Shown: positions 32,768 through 45,013 of the stretch, piece by piece
Layout of the letters: each line of letters starts with the position of its first letter
Numbering within the stretch: position 1 is the first letter of the stretch
NCBI GenBank assembly: GCA_025059805.1
Contig: JANXDG010000033.1
Span: 1 to 49,351 of the forward strand
Length of the DNA stretch: 49,351 bases
Source of the DNA: Endomicrobiia bacterium
GTDB taxonomy: Bacteria > Elusimicrobiota > Endomicrobiia > DTEH01
Direction: 5' to 3'
Translations under genes and position numbers: made by a program
The notes under the pieces: generated by a model
Seen by the model: the letters and a program-made list of their open reading frames with translations, nothing else
Database searches by the model: none
Told to the model about the DNA's origin: nothing

Positions 32768-34240
32768 TTAAACTTCTGTTGTCCTACTTACTACTACTTG
32801 TAAAACTATAGAAAACAGATTATTAATAAACCAGTAAAGGACAAGACCTGACGGAAAATTTATAAACAAAACTGTAAAAATTACTGGCATCATTATTGCG
32901 AAAGTTTTTTGTTGTGGATCCTTAAACGCTCCAGATAAAATTTGCTGTATAAGCATTGAAATACCCATTAAGAGAACAAGAACTGGGATACCAAAATTTG
33001 TCCCAGGTATTACCAACTTGTCAGGTGAAGAAAGATCTTTAATCCATAAGATAAAACTTGCACCACGAAGATCATAAGTATTTCTTAACATCGTAAACAA
33101 TGCCCAAAATATAGGTATTTGTAACAACAATGGTAAACAACCACCGAACGGATTGACTTTTTTCTCTTTATACAAATTCATTATTTCCATATTAAGTCGT
33201 TTTGGATCGTCTTTATAAACTTTTTGTAACAATTGTATTTGTGGTTGTAATTTTTTCATCTTAATTGTTGCTTTTATAGAGTTTAGTGTCAAAGGAAAGG
33301 TAAATATTTGTGTTACTAATGTAAGACCTATTATTGCAACACCATAATTACCAAATAGTTTATAAAAGTAAGTAAGAATATTATAAAATAGTTTACTTAA
33401 CGGCGCAAAAGTTCCCCATTCAACTGTATGAATAAATTTGTTCCCAAACGAAGTTAATAAAGAAATTTTCTTAGGAGCAATAAGTAACTCATAATTAAAT
33501 TTTCTCACAGTTTCAGAAGGAGCAAACACAAGTTGTTTAACATTTTTTGTTTTCTTTTCAACTTTCACATCTATAGGTAATTTCGGAAATATTATCCCAA
33601 CAAAATAATATTTGTCTCCTACCGCTATCCAAAACAAATCATCTCTTTTGGTTAATTCTGTCTTGTTAACTTTTTCCACTAACATCATATCTTTATTATC
33701 CGCCTTGACAAGTTTACAAATATGTACTACATTAGGTTCTTCACTAAATCTATCAGAATGTATGTAATGTTGTAACATAAACTCAAACCTTTTTGGTTTT
33801 GATACCGAAATATCTACATTTATTTTATATGGATTGTCCTTTGGAAAAATATACTGTACGGATATATCTTTCGCAATAAACGAAACACTGTGTTTTTCTC
33901 CTTCAATTTCTTTCACGTCAAACTTTACTTCAGATGAGACAAAAAGACTATCTTGAGAATCTTTGCACAATAATGTGTACTCCTGCGCACTATTTTCCTT
34001 TATATATATTTCTCTGATACCAGCACCGTACTTATTAAACACTAACTTCAATCTTTCTGTTTCAACAATATATGGTTCATAAAAACCCATTTTTTGCTGA
34101 ATTTCCTCTTTCTGTTCTTTATTTTTATATTCGGATTCAACTTGTTGCATTTTTTGTTCCTGCGGTCTATAAGTTAAATACTGCCACAGGAATAAAAATC
34201 CTAAAGATAATACAGTCGCTAACAACACTCGTTTCTCCAT
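32768..34240 (-). CDS. yidC: Membrane protein insertase YidC
   Basis: 490 residues. One N-terminal transmembrane helix (about 5-20), a large periplasmic beta-sandwich domain (about 50-270) characteristic of diderm YidC, then the Oxa1-type core with about five helices (TLNSIKATIKMKKLQPQIQ start, GGCLPLLLQIPIFWAL, INFPSGLVLYWFINNLFSI). It inserts inner-membrane proteins with or without SecYEG. A Shine-Dalgarno AAGGAG precedes the ATG. The periplasmic domain is good evidence for a diderm cell plan. Confidence 0.97.
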   Translation of the reverse strand: MEKRVLLATVLSLGFLFLWQYLTYRPQEQKMQQVESEYKNKEQKEEIQQKMGFYEPYIVETERLKLVFNKYGAGIREIYIKENSAQEYTLLCKDSQDSLFVSSEVKFDVKEIEGEKHSVSFIAKDISVQYIFPKDNPYKINVDISVSKPKRFEFMLQHYIHSDRFSEEPNVVHICKLVKADNKDMMLVEKVNKTELTKRDDLFWIAVGDKYYFVGIIFPKLPIDVKVEKKTKNVKQLVFAPSETVRKFNYELLIAPKKISLLTSFGNKFIHTVEWGTFAPLSKLFYNILTYFYKLFGNYGVAIIGLTLVTQIFTFPLTLNSIKATIKMKKLQPQIQLLQKVYKDDPKRLNMEIMNLYKEKKVNPFGGCLPLLLQIPIFWALFTMLRNTYDLRGASFILWIKDLSSPDKLVIPGTNFGIPVLVLLMGISMLIQQILSGAFKDPQQKTFAIMMPVIFTVLFINFPSGLVLYWFINNLFSIVLQVVVSRTTEV

Positions 34241-34257
34241 AATACTCTCCTTTTACT

Positions 34258-34464
34258 TTAAGGATAATCCACCCCTCCCGAATGAAAAGGATGACATTTT
34301 AACAACCTTAAAAATGTTCTAAAAAAACCTATAAATAATCCATATTTACTAAACGCAATCTTTGCATATTCTGAACAACTCGGATAAAATCTACAGTGTC
34401 TTCCTAACAATGGTGAAATTATCTTTTGATAAAGAGTGATAATAAATATAACAAAATTTTTCAT
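34258..34464 (-). CDS. yidD: Membrane protein insertion efficiency factor YidD
   Basis: 68 residues, the usual size. Conserved ISPLLGRHCRFYPSCSEYA and LKCHPFHSGGVDYP identify the family. It helps YidC-dependent insertion. It is located in the classic rnpA-yidD-yidC order with small gaps. Confidence 0.96.
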   Translation of the reverse strand: MKNFVIFIITLYQKIISPLLGRHCRFYPSCSEYAKIAFSKYGLFIGFFRTFLRLLKCHPFHSGGVDYP

Positions 34465-34480
34465 CTTTCAAACTCTGATT

Positions 34481-34894
34481 TTATGATATCTTCTTTATAG
34501 TTTCATCATCCGCTACTTCTTTAATACCAAAATACTTCTTAATTGCTTCAAGAAAATATTCTTCCAATATTTTATATCTTGCATATATAATAGATTTCGT
34601 ACCTATGACAACAATATCTAACGGTTCTAATATTTTATGTTTATTCAACCTAAAAATTTCTCTTATTCTACGTTTAAACTTGTTTCTTTTGACAGCTTTT
34701 TTTTCAACTTTGCTTGAAACCAAAACTGCTAAACGCGATTGTTTAACCTCAATTGGTGACTTATGAATATATAATATCAATCCATTTATAAATACTTTTT
34801 TACCATATTGTAGAACAAAATCTATTTCCTTCCGTCTCCGTAAGCGTTCATACTTACGAAATGTAAATTTTAACCTATCGGTTTTAGAAACCAT
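34481..34894 (-). CDS. rnpA: Ribonuclease P protein component
   Basis: 137 residues. The family's RNA-binding signature appears as KAVKRNKFKRRIREIFR, preceded by SRLAVLVSSKVEKK. It is the protein cofactor of the RNase P ribozyme for tRNA 5' maturation. The gene starts 19 bases after the rpmH stop. A C-terminal extension of about 15 residues beyond YFLEAIKK is slightly long for the family. Confidence 0.93.
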   Translation of the reverse strand: MVSKTDRLKFTFRKYERLRRRKEIDFVLQYGKKVFINGLILYIHKSPIEVKQSRLAVLVSSKVEKKAVKRNKFKRRIREIFRLNKHKILEPLDIVVIGTKSIIYARYKILEEYFLEAIKKYFGIKEVADDETIKKIS

Positions 34895-34913
34895 AACAAG
34901 AGGATAATATAAC

Positions 34914-35051
34914 TTACGGAGTGAGTTTCCATCTACCTTTTTTTCTACGTCTTTTAATCACTCTTCTTCCACCAGGAGTTGACATTCGTTTTAAAAATCC
35001 ATGTACTTTTTTCCTATGTCTTACTGATGGTTGATACGTTCTTTTGACCAT
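34914..35051 (-). CDS. rpmH: 50S ribosomal protein L34
   Basis: A 45-residue gene: [19 protein letters not shown] at the start, then [19 protein letters not shown] and GRWKLTP. This is canonical L34 apart from K/V at residues 2-3. ATG at 35051, TAA at 34916-34914. GAGG lies about 11 bases before the ATG, and a strong promoter lies at 35094-35122. It heads the rpmH-rnpA-yidD-yidC-jag-mnmE-rsmA-dnaA series. Confidence 0.97.
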   Translation of the reverse strand: MVKRTYQPSVRHRKKVHGFLKRMSTPGGRRVIKRRRKKGRWKLTP

Positions 35052-35093
35052 ATTTTTTATAACCTCACTGTTTTGAAATTTTTTATTACTACA

Positions 35094-35122
35094 TTTATAC
35101 TCAAATCCATTTATATTTTCAA
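35094..35122 (-). promoter_or_regulatory. Sigma70-type promoter of the rpmH operon
   Basis: Minus strand: TTGAAA (35122-35117), 17-bp spacer, TATAAA (35099-35094), start near 35087 and leader of about 35 bases. The -35 overlaps the end of gatB, so the promoter sits inside the preceding gene's stop region. Confidence 0.65.
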
Positions 35123-36642
35123 CTCAGTAGTTTCTTAAACAATTCCTGTACCCGTTTAGGATTTGCTCTTCCCTTTGTTTTCTTCATCACCTGACCAATT
35201 AACGCTGATATTGCTTGCTCTTTACCCGATTTGTAATCAGCCACTACTTTCGGATTCTCGTTTATAACTTCAGAAATAATACTAATCAATTCATTTTCGT
35301 CAGTAATCTGTACCATATTTTTCTCTCTGACAATTTCATACGGTGTTTTACTTGTTTCCCACATTTCATAAAAAACTTCTTTCAGTAGTTTAGATGATAA
35401 AATCTCGTCGTTATAGATTTTAACAAGTTCTGCTAAACTTTGTGGAGATATTTTATTTTCTTTAAATGTTTTATTTTCTTTATTTAGTAAACCTAAAAGT
35501 TCTGTAATAATTATATTGCTTACAGTTTTAGCAACTGATTTTATATCTTTCACATCATAGTTTTTTATGTATATTTTTATTGTCTCATCAAAAAATTCTG
35601 CCATTGTCTTGTCAGAAACTAAAATTTCACTGTCATAATCAGACAAACCTAACTCATGTTTAAACCTATTTTTCTTCTTATTTGGCAACTCTGGTATCTG
35701 CTGTGTTATTCCCTTAATCCATTCATCACTTATTTCTAATGGTAAAAGATCAGGTTCAGGGAAATATCTGTAATCATGTGCTTCCTCTTTCCTCCTCATT
35801 GATTGTGTAGTAGAAGTTATATCATCCCAAAGACGAGTTTCCTGTATAACTTTACCACCAGAACTTAAGATTTTCCTTTGACGCATAATTTCGTAACTTA
35901 AAGCCTCTTTTATTGCTTTAAAAGAATTCATATTTTTTAACTCTGTCTTTGTTCCCAAAGGTATCTTTGTATAATCATCAGGAGAAAAATTTGCATCAAC
36001 AGTCGCTAACGAAAGATTAGCATCTACCCTGAAAGTCCCTTTTTCCATATCACAATCTGAAACATCAATATATCTTAAAATGTTTCTTAAGGTTTCCAAA
36101 TATTCTACTGCTTCTTCTGGCGAGTGTATACATGGTTGAGTTACAATTTCTATTAACGGTGTACCTGTACGATTATAATCCACCAGCGAATAATCAAGTT
36201 CTTCTTTACCTATTGCATGAAGTAGTTTACCAGCGTCTTCTTCCAAATGTATTCTTTTAATGTAAACTCTTTTAGTAATCTTTTTATCTTCGCCAATTTC
36301 TATCTCAACAAATCCGTCAGTTGCAAGTGGTTGTTCATATTGTGAAATCTGATAGTTTTTTGGAAGGTCAGGATAAAAATAATTCTTCCGTGCAAAAATT
36401 GAATACGCAGAAATCTTACAATTTAAAGCAACTGCTGCTTTAAGTGCAAGCTCTACCGCTTTCTTATTCAACACCGGTAATACACCAGGTTGACCCGTAC
36501 ATACTGGACAAATATTTTTGTTTGATTCAACGCCGTATTCCACACTACATCTACAAAACAATTTTGTTTTTGTTTTAAGTTGAACATGGACCTCAAGACC
36601 TATCACTGGCAAAAATTTAGCATTTAAGCTTACGGTTGTCAT
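35119..36642 (-). CDS. gatB: Aspartyl/glutamyl-tRNA(Asn/Gln) amidotransferase subunit B
   Basis: 507 residues. The kinase-like cradle domain begins [21 protein letters not shown] with the zinc cysteines continuing at CPVCTGQPG, followed by [18 protein letters not shown], the [15 protein letters not shown] and RVDANLS blocks, and a C-terminal YqeY/tail domain ending [16 protein letters not shown]. GatB activates Glu/Asp on misacylated tRNA for amidation. gatA and gatC are not in the window. AAGGA precedes the ATG. Confidence 0.97.
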   Translation of the reverse strand: MTTVSLNAKFLPVIGLEVHVQLKTKTKLFCRCSVEYGVESNKNICPVCTGQPGVLPVLNKKAVELALKAAVALNCKISAYSIFARKNYFYPDLPKNYQISQYEQPLATDGFVEIEIGEDKKITKRVYIKRIHLEEDAGKLLHAIGKEELDYSLVDYNRTGTPLIEIVTQPCIHSPEEAVEYLETLRNILRYIDVSDCDMEKGTFRVDANLSLATVDANFSPDDYTKIPLGTKTELKNMNSFKAIKEALSYEIMRQRKILSSGGKVIQETRLWDDITSTTQSMRRKEEAHDYRYFPEPDLLPLEISDEWIKGITQQIPELPNKKKNRFKHELGLSDYDSEILVSDKTMAEFFDETIKIYIKNYDVKDIKSVAKTVSNIIITELLGLLNKENKTFKENKISPQSLAELVKIYNDEILSSKLLKEVFYEMWETSKTPYEIVREKNMVQITDENELISIISEVINENPKVVADYKSGKEQAISALIGQVMKKTKGRANPKRVQELFKKLLS

Positions 36643-36679
36643 AAATTGTCCTTCTAAAAATAAAACAATCTGTTATTTT

Positions 36680-36685
36680 ATTATA
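36680..36685 (-). promoter_or_regulatory. Possible -10 element of gatB
   Basis: A perfect TATAAT on the minus strand in the 36643-36736 gap, 37 bases before the gatB ATG. No acceptable -35 lies at 16-18 bp, so the assignment is weak. Confidence 0.3.
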
Positions 36686-36736
36686 CGACAAGAATATGTG
36701 TTATAGGACTTTACAAAAAAGTAAAAACAGGAAAAA

Positions 36737-36988
36737 TCATTCTACAACTTTGTATACAACATCACCCTTTCTACAACGCTCGTTTACCTTAATCCCTATA
36801 GAATCTCCTTTTTTGGCAGAAGTTACAGACTGGTGCTCTATCTGGATTGACTCCACTTGTTGATAAAAGTCAGTGGTGTGTCCTTTAATATGAATCTTAT
36901 CGCCAACTTTAAGGTCACCTTCAAGTTTTACCGCAATAACACCAATTTTTGCAAAATAATCATCAACTGTGCCAATTCGTTCTTCCAT
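36737..36988 (-). CDS. Free-standing EF-Tu domain 2-like protein
   Basis: 83 residues from the ATG at 36988, chosen because AAAGGAGGTG (37006-36997) is placed 8 bases before it; an in-frame upstream codon at 37015 would place that ribosome site inside the gene. The sequence is a single beta-barrel like domain II of translational GTPases: IGVIAVKLEGDLKVGDKIHIKG, then VESIQIEHQSVTSAKKGDSIGIKV and RKGDVVYKV. There is no GTPase domain. Families of this kind are annotated as elongation-factor-like proteins, often near U32 peptidases, and their role is not known. An upstream hairpin embraces the stop codon of the ftsB-like gene. Confidence 0.75.
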   Translation of the reverse strand: MEERIGTVDDYFAKIGVIAVKLEGDLKVGDKIHIKGHTTDFYQQVESIQIEHQSVTSAKKGDSIGIKVNERCRKGDVVYKVVE

Positions 36989-37006
36989 TAAATATTCACC
37001 TCCTTT

Positions 37007-37030
37007 AAGTGACAAAAAAACCTGTCACTT
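37007..37030 (-). repeat. Perfect 8-bp inverted repeat (hairpin) across the ftsB-like stop and next to a ribosome site
   Basis: On the plus strand AAGTGACA (37007-37014) and TGTCACTT (37023-37030) are perfect inverse copies around an 8-base loop, and 3 more pairs form after a bulge. In the minus-strand mRNA the hairpin contains the TGA stop of the ftsB-like gene and ends directly before the AAAGGAGGTG ribosome site of the next gene. The U-run lies in the loop, so it does not look like an intrinsic terminator. Confidence 0.7.
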
Positions 37031-37360
37031 TAAATTCTTAGTTTGTTTTTTAATAATGGGTTTAAAAATTATAACTTTTTCTTTTGGCTTTTTATAGTAA
37101 AGATTTTTCCTTATATAAAACTCAACAGTTGCTGTGTCTGTCTGTATTAAATAAATCTCATTTTGCAACCATTTGTTCCTATTTTTAATTTCCTGTAAAT
37201 GAGTTCTTAATTTTAAGTATTGGTGTCTTAAAACAAAGTATTTTATAATACTGCTTGTGATAAAATAATAAAAAATTGCTCCAACGACAATAAATATGAA
37301 CAGTTTTGAAAAATTAATTTGTGGTAAAGAAACTTCGTACTTATTGTATTTTTTCCTCAC
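37025..37360 (-). CDS. FtsB/DivIC-like septum formation initiator
   Basis: 111 residues. One transmembrane helix (about 19-39) follows a basic N-terminus, then a short coiled coil (about 42-72), then ATVEFYIRKNLYYKKPKEKVI, which matches the conserved C-terminal block of the DivIC/FtsB family. Such proteins link FtsL and FtsQ/DivIB in the divisome. The basic tail of about 15 residues is an extra. It is downstream of eno by 37 bases, the common eno-ftsB neighbourhood. Confidence 0.85.
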   Translation of the reverse strand: MRKKYNKYEVSLPQINFSKLFIFIVVGAIFYYFITSSIIKYFVLRHQYLKLRTHLQEIKNRNKWLQNEIYLIQTDTATVEFYIRKNLYYKKPKEKVIIFKPIIKKQTKNLK

Positions 37361-37397
37361 AATATGTTATATAGCAAACCGACTTCCTACTTCAACT

Positions 37398-41939
<4,542 letters not shown>

Positions 41940-42005
41940 ATTTTTACTAATAAGTTTTTTATTACAAAAAATTTTTTCTTTTTTTCAACAATACGAGTAG
42001 TTTTA

Positions 42006-42032
42006 TTGAAACTATTATGTATATTTTATAAA
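42006..42032 (+). promoter_or_regulatory. Possible promoter of the sigma-factor gene
   Basis: TTGAAA (42006-42011) and TATAAA (42027-42032) with a short 15-bp spacer. The start would fall at about 42039, one or two bases before the ATG at 42041, so the mRNA would be nearly leaderless. No Shine-Dalgarno is present either (only A/T precedes the ATG), which agrees. The 41940-42040 gap also serves cdaA in the other direction. Confidence 0.35.
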
Positions 42033-42040
42033 AATTTTTT

Positions 42041-42676
42041 ATGAACTACACTCAATATACTGACGAAGAAATTGTTAAAAAATTACAATCTACAGAAATT
42101 TCTCTGCAAGAAAAAAATTTTCTTATAGAACTTCTTGTGAATAAGTATAAAGATCAACTTCTATCATTTATTTACAATTTTGGGAAAAATCGTATCACGC
42201 TTCAAGATGCGGAAGAAATTGTGATTGAAACTTTCCTAAAATTTTTTAATAACATTAAAAACTTTAAGTTTAAATCATCTGTTGAAACATATATCTATCG
42301 TATTGCGATAAATCTTACAAAAAATTTTTTAAAATCCAAACATTTAAGAAATGTTAAAAGATTAAACATCGTTCCAATTGAAGAACTTGAGAAAGATATT
42401 CCTCATAATGAGAATTTAGAAAACATTATTATCTATGAAGATTCTCAACAAGAAATAAAAAATTTAGTATTAAATCTCATAAACCGTCTTCCAGAGAAAC
42501 AAAAATTGGTATTACATCTTGCCCTATACGAAAAAATGTCGTATAAACAAATTGCTACAATATTAAACACTACAGTTTCTTCTGTAGAATCTTTATTGTT
42601 CCGTGCTAAACAAAATATTAGGAAATTTATAATACAAGACAAAGGGCTGGCAAAAAAGTTTAATATTGAACTTTAA
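42041..42676 (+). CDS. ECF-type RNA polymerase sigma factor
   Basis: 211 residues. Region 2 (about 25-95) contains LQDAEEIVIETFLKFFNNIKNF and SVETYIYRIAINLTKNFL, matching the core-binding and -10 recognising helices. Region 4 (about 145-198) is LPEKQKLVLHLALYEKMSYKQIATILN and TVSSVESLLFRAKQNIRKF, the -35 helix-turn-helix. There is no region 3, as in the ECF class. A zinc-finger anti-sigma gene lies two genes downstream (43755), with era in between, so the pair is probably one sigma/anti-sigma switch. The gene starts without a visible ribosome site. Confidence 0.9.
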   Translation: MNYTQYTDEEIVKKLQSTEISLQEKNFLIELLVNKYKDQLLSFIYNFGKNRITLQDAEEIVIETFLKFFNNIKNFKFKSSVETYIYRIAINLTKNFLKSKHLRNVKRLNIVPIEELEKDIPHNENLENIIIYEDSQQEIKNLVLNLINRLPEKQKLVLHLALYEKMSYKQIATILNTTVSSVESLLFRAKQNIRKFIIQDKGLAKKFNIEL

Positions 42677-42683
42677 TTGTTTT

Positions 42684-43610
42684 ATGAACACAAACTTCAA
42701 ATCTGGTTATGTAACAATAATTGGTAAACCAAATGTTGGCAAGTCAACTCTGTTAAATTTAATTCTAGGGAAAAAAGTTGCAATCGTATCCCCCATTGCT
42801 GGTACTACAAGATTTACAATTGCAGGAATAAAAAATTTACCAAACGCACAAATTATATTTTTTGACACTCCTGGTATTTATGATCCTAAAAACGAATTAG
42901 AAAAAAGAATGTACATCTACGCGTACAATTCTATTGTTGACGCTGATGTTATCCTTTTTATGGTTAACGCAACTGACGGTTTATTAGAATACGACCGTGA
43001 AATTTTAAAAAAATTTGAATCTATTCTTAATGAGAACAACAAAAATCTTGAAAAAGTCAATGTCTTATGCATAATAAACAAAATTGATTTAGTAAAAGAT
43101 AAATCCAAAGTTGACAATTTATGTAATACCATTAAAGAAGAACTTAAATTTTTTAAAGATGTAATACCAATAAGTGCTTTAAACAATACCGGAATAGAAT
43201 TGCTGCTTGACACAATTATCAAATACTTACCTTTACAAGAAAAACTTTTTGAAGATGAAGATGCGTTTAAATTACCAATTAAACTACACATAAGTGAGAT
43301 TATCCGTGAAAAAATTTTCCAAAATATATATCAGGAAATACCAAAATCTACTGCTGTTATCATTGAAGAGATCAAACCTGGCGATGTTGATAAAAATAAG
43401 TTAATCATTGAAGCATACATAATTGTAGAACGGGAAAATCATAAAGCAATCATCATAGGTGAAAACGGTAAAAAAATCAAACAAATAGGAACACAAGCAC
43501 GAGTTGAAATTGAACAACTTGTTAACAAACCAGTATATCTCTCCTTATATGTAAAAGTAAAAGAAAAATGGACAAAGAAAACTGATTTTATCTCACAACT
43601 TGGCTTCTAG
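42684..43610 (+). CDS. era: GTPase Era
   Basis: 308 residues from the ATG at 42684; an in-frame TTG at 42666 would overlap the sigma gene and gives a poor N-terminus. G1 GKPNVGKS, G2 in the GTTRFTIAG region, G3 DTPG, G4 NKID and G5 SAL are complete, and a C-terminal KH domain has the GENG turn (IIIGENGKKIKQIG). Era binds the 3' end of 16S rRNA and checks 30S assembly. Era is seldom inside a sigma/anti-sigma operon. Here it is 7 bases after the sigma gene and may simply be carried along. Confidence 0.95.
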   Translation: MNTNFKSGYVTIIGKPNVGKSTLLNLILGKKVAIVSPIAGTTRFTIAGIKNLPNAQIIFFDTPGIYDPKNELEKRMYIYAYNSIVDADVILFMVNATDGLLEYDREILKKFESILNENNKNLEKVNVLCIINKIDLVKDKSKVDNLCNTIKEELKFFKDVIPISALNNTGIELLLDTIIKYLPLQEKLFEDEDAFKLPIKLHISEIIREKIFQNIYQEIPKSTAVIIEEIKPGDVDKNKLIIEAYIIVERENHKAIIIGENGKKIKQIGTQARVEIEQLVNKPVYLSLYVKVKEKWTKKTDFISQLGF

Positions 43611-43690
43611 TGAACCGCTAGGCCGACGCGGGGTCGGTTTCTGGTTAAAAAACCAATAGGTTTTATAAATATTAAACCATACCAATTTTC
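43611..43690 (+). other. Structured intergenic segment after era: three consecutive hairpins, first one GC-rich
   Basis: Hairpin 1: CCGAC (43623-43627) with GTCGG (43633-43637), extendable by weaker pairs to eight, in a GC-rich stretch unlike its surroundings. Hairpin 2: TGGTT (43642-43646) with AACCA (43651-43655). Hairpin 3: GGTTT (43659-43663) with AAACC (43674-43678). The middle strands can also pair with each other, AAAACC (43649-43654) with GGTTTT (43659-43664), excluding hairpins 2 and 3. It could be a terminator after era, an attenuator or an unknown RNA element upstream of the anti-sigma gene. I find no tRNA in it. Confidence 0.5.
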
Positions 43691-43754
43691 CGTTTTTCTA
43701 CCCGCAAGTTTTTAAAAAAATTGTTGTCTATATATAATGAAATGGGAGGCAGAA

Positions 43755-44216
43755 ATGAATTGTAAAAAAATACAACATCTTATCTCAAAATTTTTTGACC
43801 GCGAGCAAATTACACAAGATGATGAATCTTCAATATTTTCGCATATAAAAATTTGCAAAAACTGCAGCTCGTTTTTTACCATTTTGTCAAAACTATATAC
43901 TGCTGCTGAAAAATCTTATGATAAGGTTGAGTTTTCTAAAACATCTGAAACGAAACTATATGCAAACTTAAGATTGTTATCAAACCAACAACCTGTCGCT
44001 CAAAATGTTTTAGTCACATATTTCAAAAAAATTTTGGTCCCTATATTAGGTGTAATGTTTATCCTTGTAGCATCGCTTGTTGTAATACGTCCCTGTGCTA
44101 AAAAAATTGATTTATACACATACGAACTGTATCCAGAAGAAGATATTGATATCACAATGTTTGAATTTTTACTTAGCAATAATTACATAGAAACAGATAC
44201 AACAATCTTAGGTTAA
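43755..44216 (+). CDS. Membrane-anchored zinc-finger anti-sigma factor
   Basis: 153 residues from the ATG at 43755, which has GGGAGG 5 bases before it; an in-frame ATG at 43737 would put that ribosome site inside the gene. The N-terminal domain has C3 and the H-x3-C-x2-C motif (H30, C34, C37) of ZAS anti-sigma factors, a linker, one transmembrane helix (about 93-111) and a short extracytoplasmic tail (about 112-153) that could sense a signal. It should hold the ECF sigma factor (42041) inactive. The linkage with the downstream secreted repeat protein and exporter suggests that it reports envelope state. Family call good, partner inferred. Confidence 0.82.
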   Translation: MNCKKIQHLISKFFDREQITQDDESSIFSHIKICKNCSSFFTILSKLYTAAEKSYDKVEFSKTSETKLYANLRLLSNQQPVAQNVLVTYFKKILVPILGVMFILVASLVVIRPCAKKIDLYTYELYPEEDIDITMFEFLLSNNYIETDTTILG

Positions 44217-44245
44217 ATTTTTTAAATCCACGGAGGACAAGAAAT

Positions 44246-45001
44246 ATGAAACACAAAACTGCCATACTTATTCTATCTTTCTTTGGCTTCTTTTCTATTC
44301 ATATTCACGCACAATACAAAGATAAACCGCTTTGGCAAAAACACCAATGCAGATGTTGCGAAAGTAAAACCAAAACTGAATTTTTTGAGAAAAAGATTAA
44401 CAAACTAAAAGAAGATGGTGTTATCACAGAACAAGAAGAAAAAGAACTGCTTGACGCTATTAATGATGTTAAACTTTATCGTGAACAGGTCTGGTCAGAT
44501 GACAAACTTACAAAAGAGGAACAACAAAATCTTTCCCAAAAAGAAAAAGCGTTAAGAGAAAAAATAAGAACAGTGATGGATAAAGCAAGTGAATATTATG
44601 CTGAAGAAAAAACTATTCAAGAAAAAGAAAAATTTTTTAACGAAAAAATTGATAAACTATTAAAAGATAAAAAAATCACAAAAAACGACGCTGACGAACT
44701 TAAAAAACAACATAAAGAACTCCTGCAGTTAGAAGAAAAAATCTGGTCTGACAATGTGATGACAAAGGAAGAACAACAGAAGTTAACCGAGGAAAGAAAA
44801 AAGTTTAATAAAAGATTAAGAGAAGTGTTTGGGAAAAAGTGTAAAAATAAAATTAAACACCAACATAAATGGAAAAAATGCACCCCACATATCCCATCAA
44901 CACCACCAGAGTTTGAACCTGAAAGAGGTAAATTTCCAGATGAAAACTTTACGCCGCCTATCCTCCCACAAGAACTTGGATTACCTGAAAAAGAAATCTA
45001 A
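44246..45001 (+). CDS. Unrecognised secreted protein with 84-residue tandem repeat and Cys/His clusters
   Basis: 251 residues. A signal peptide ends near HA/QY (residues 22/23). The body is highly charged and helical, with four copies of D-x-x-[IVLM]-T-x-x-[ED]: DGVITEQEEKEL (57-68), DDKLTKEEQQNL (85-96), DKKITKNDADEL (141-152) and DNVMTKEEQQKL (169-180). Copies 1 to 2 and 3 to 4 are 28 residues apart and the two halves are exactly 84 apart, so the protein arose by tandem duplication. CRCC (C35, C37, C38) follows the signal peptide, and C199, H205, H207, C212 and H215 cluster near the C-terminus, followed by a Pro-rich tail. The repeated units recall EF-hand or Spy/ZraP-like helical sensors, but I recognise no family. 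It is between the anti-sigma gene and tolC in one operon, so a sensor, chaperone or metal buffer for the pump is a reasonable guess. Confidence 0.6.
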   Translation: MKHKTAILILSFFGFFSIHIHAQYKDKPLWQKHQCRCCESKTKTEFFEKKINKLKEDGVITEQEEKELLDAINDVKLYREQVWSDDKLTKEEQQNLSQKEKALREKIRTVMDKASEYYAEEKTIQEKEKFFNEKIDKLLKDKKITKNDADELKKQHKELLQLEEKIWSDNVMTKEEQQKLTEERKKFNKRLREVFGKKCKNKIKHQHKWKKCTPHIPSTPPEFEPERGKFPDENFTPPILPQELGLPEKEI

Positions 45002-45013
45002 AATTTTTATGTT

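Noticed and set aside
43611-43690. Considered a tRNA or a guanidine/mini-ykkC or preQ1 riboswitch after era
   Set aside because: No cloverleaf can be drawn, the hairpin loops lack ACGR, and the preQ1 core sequence is missing; kept only as an unnamed structured segment.
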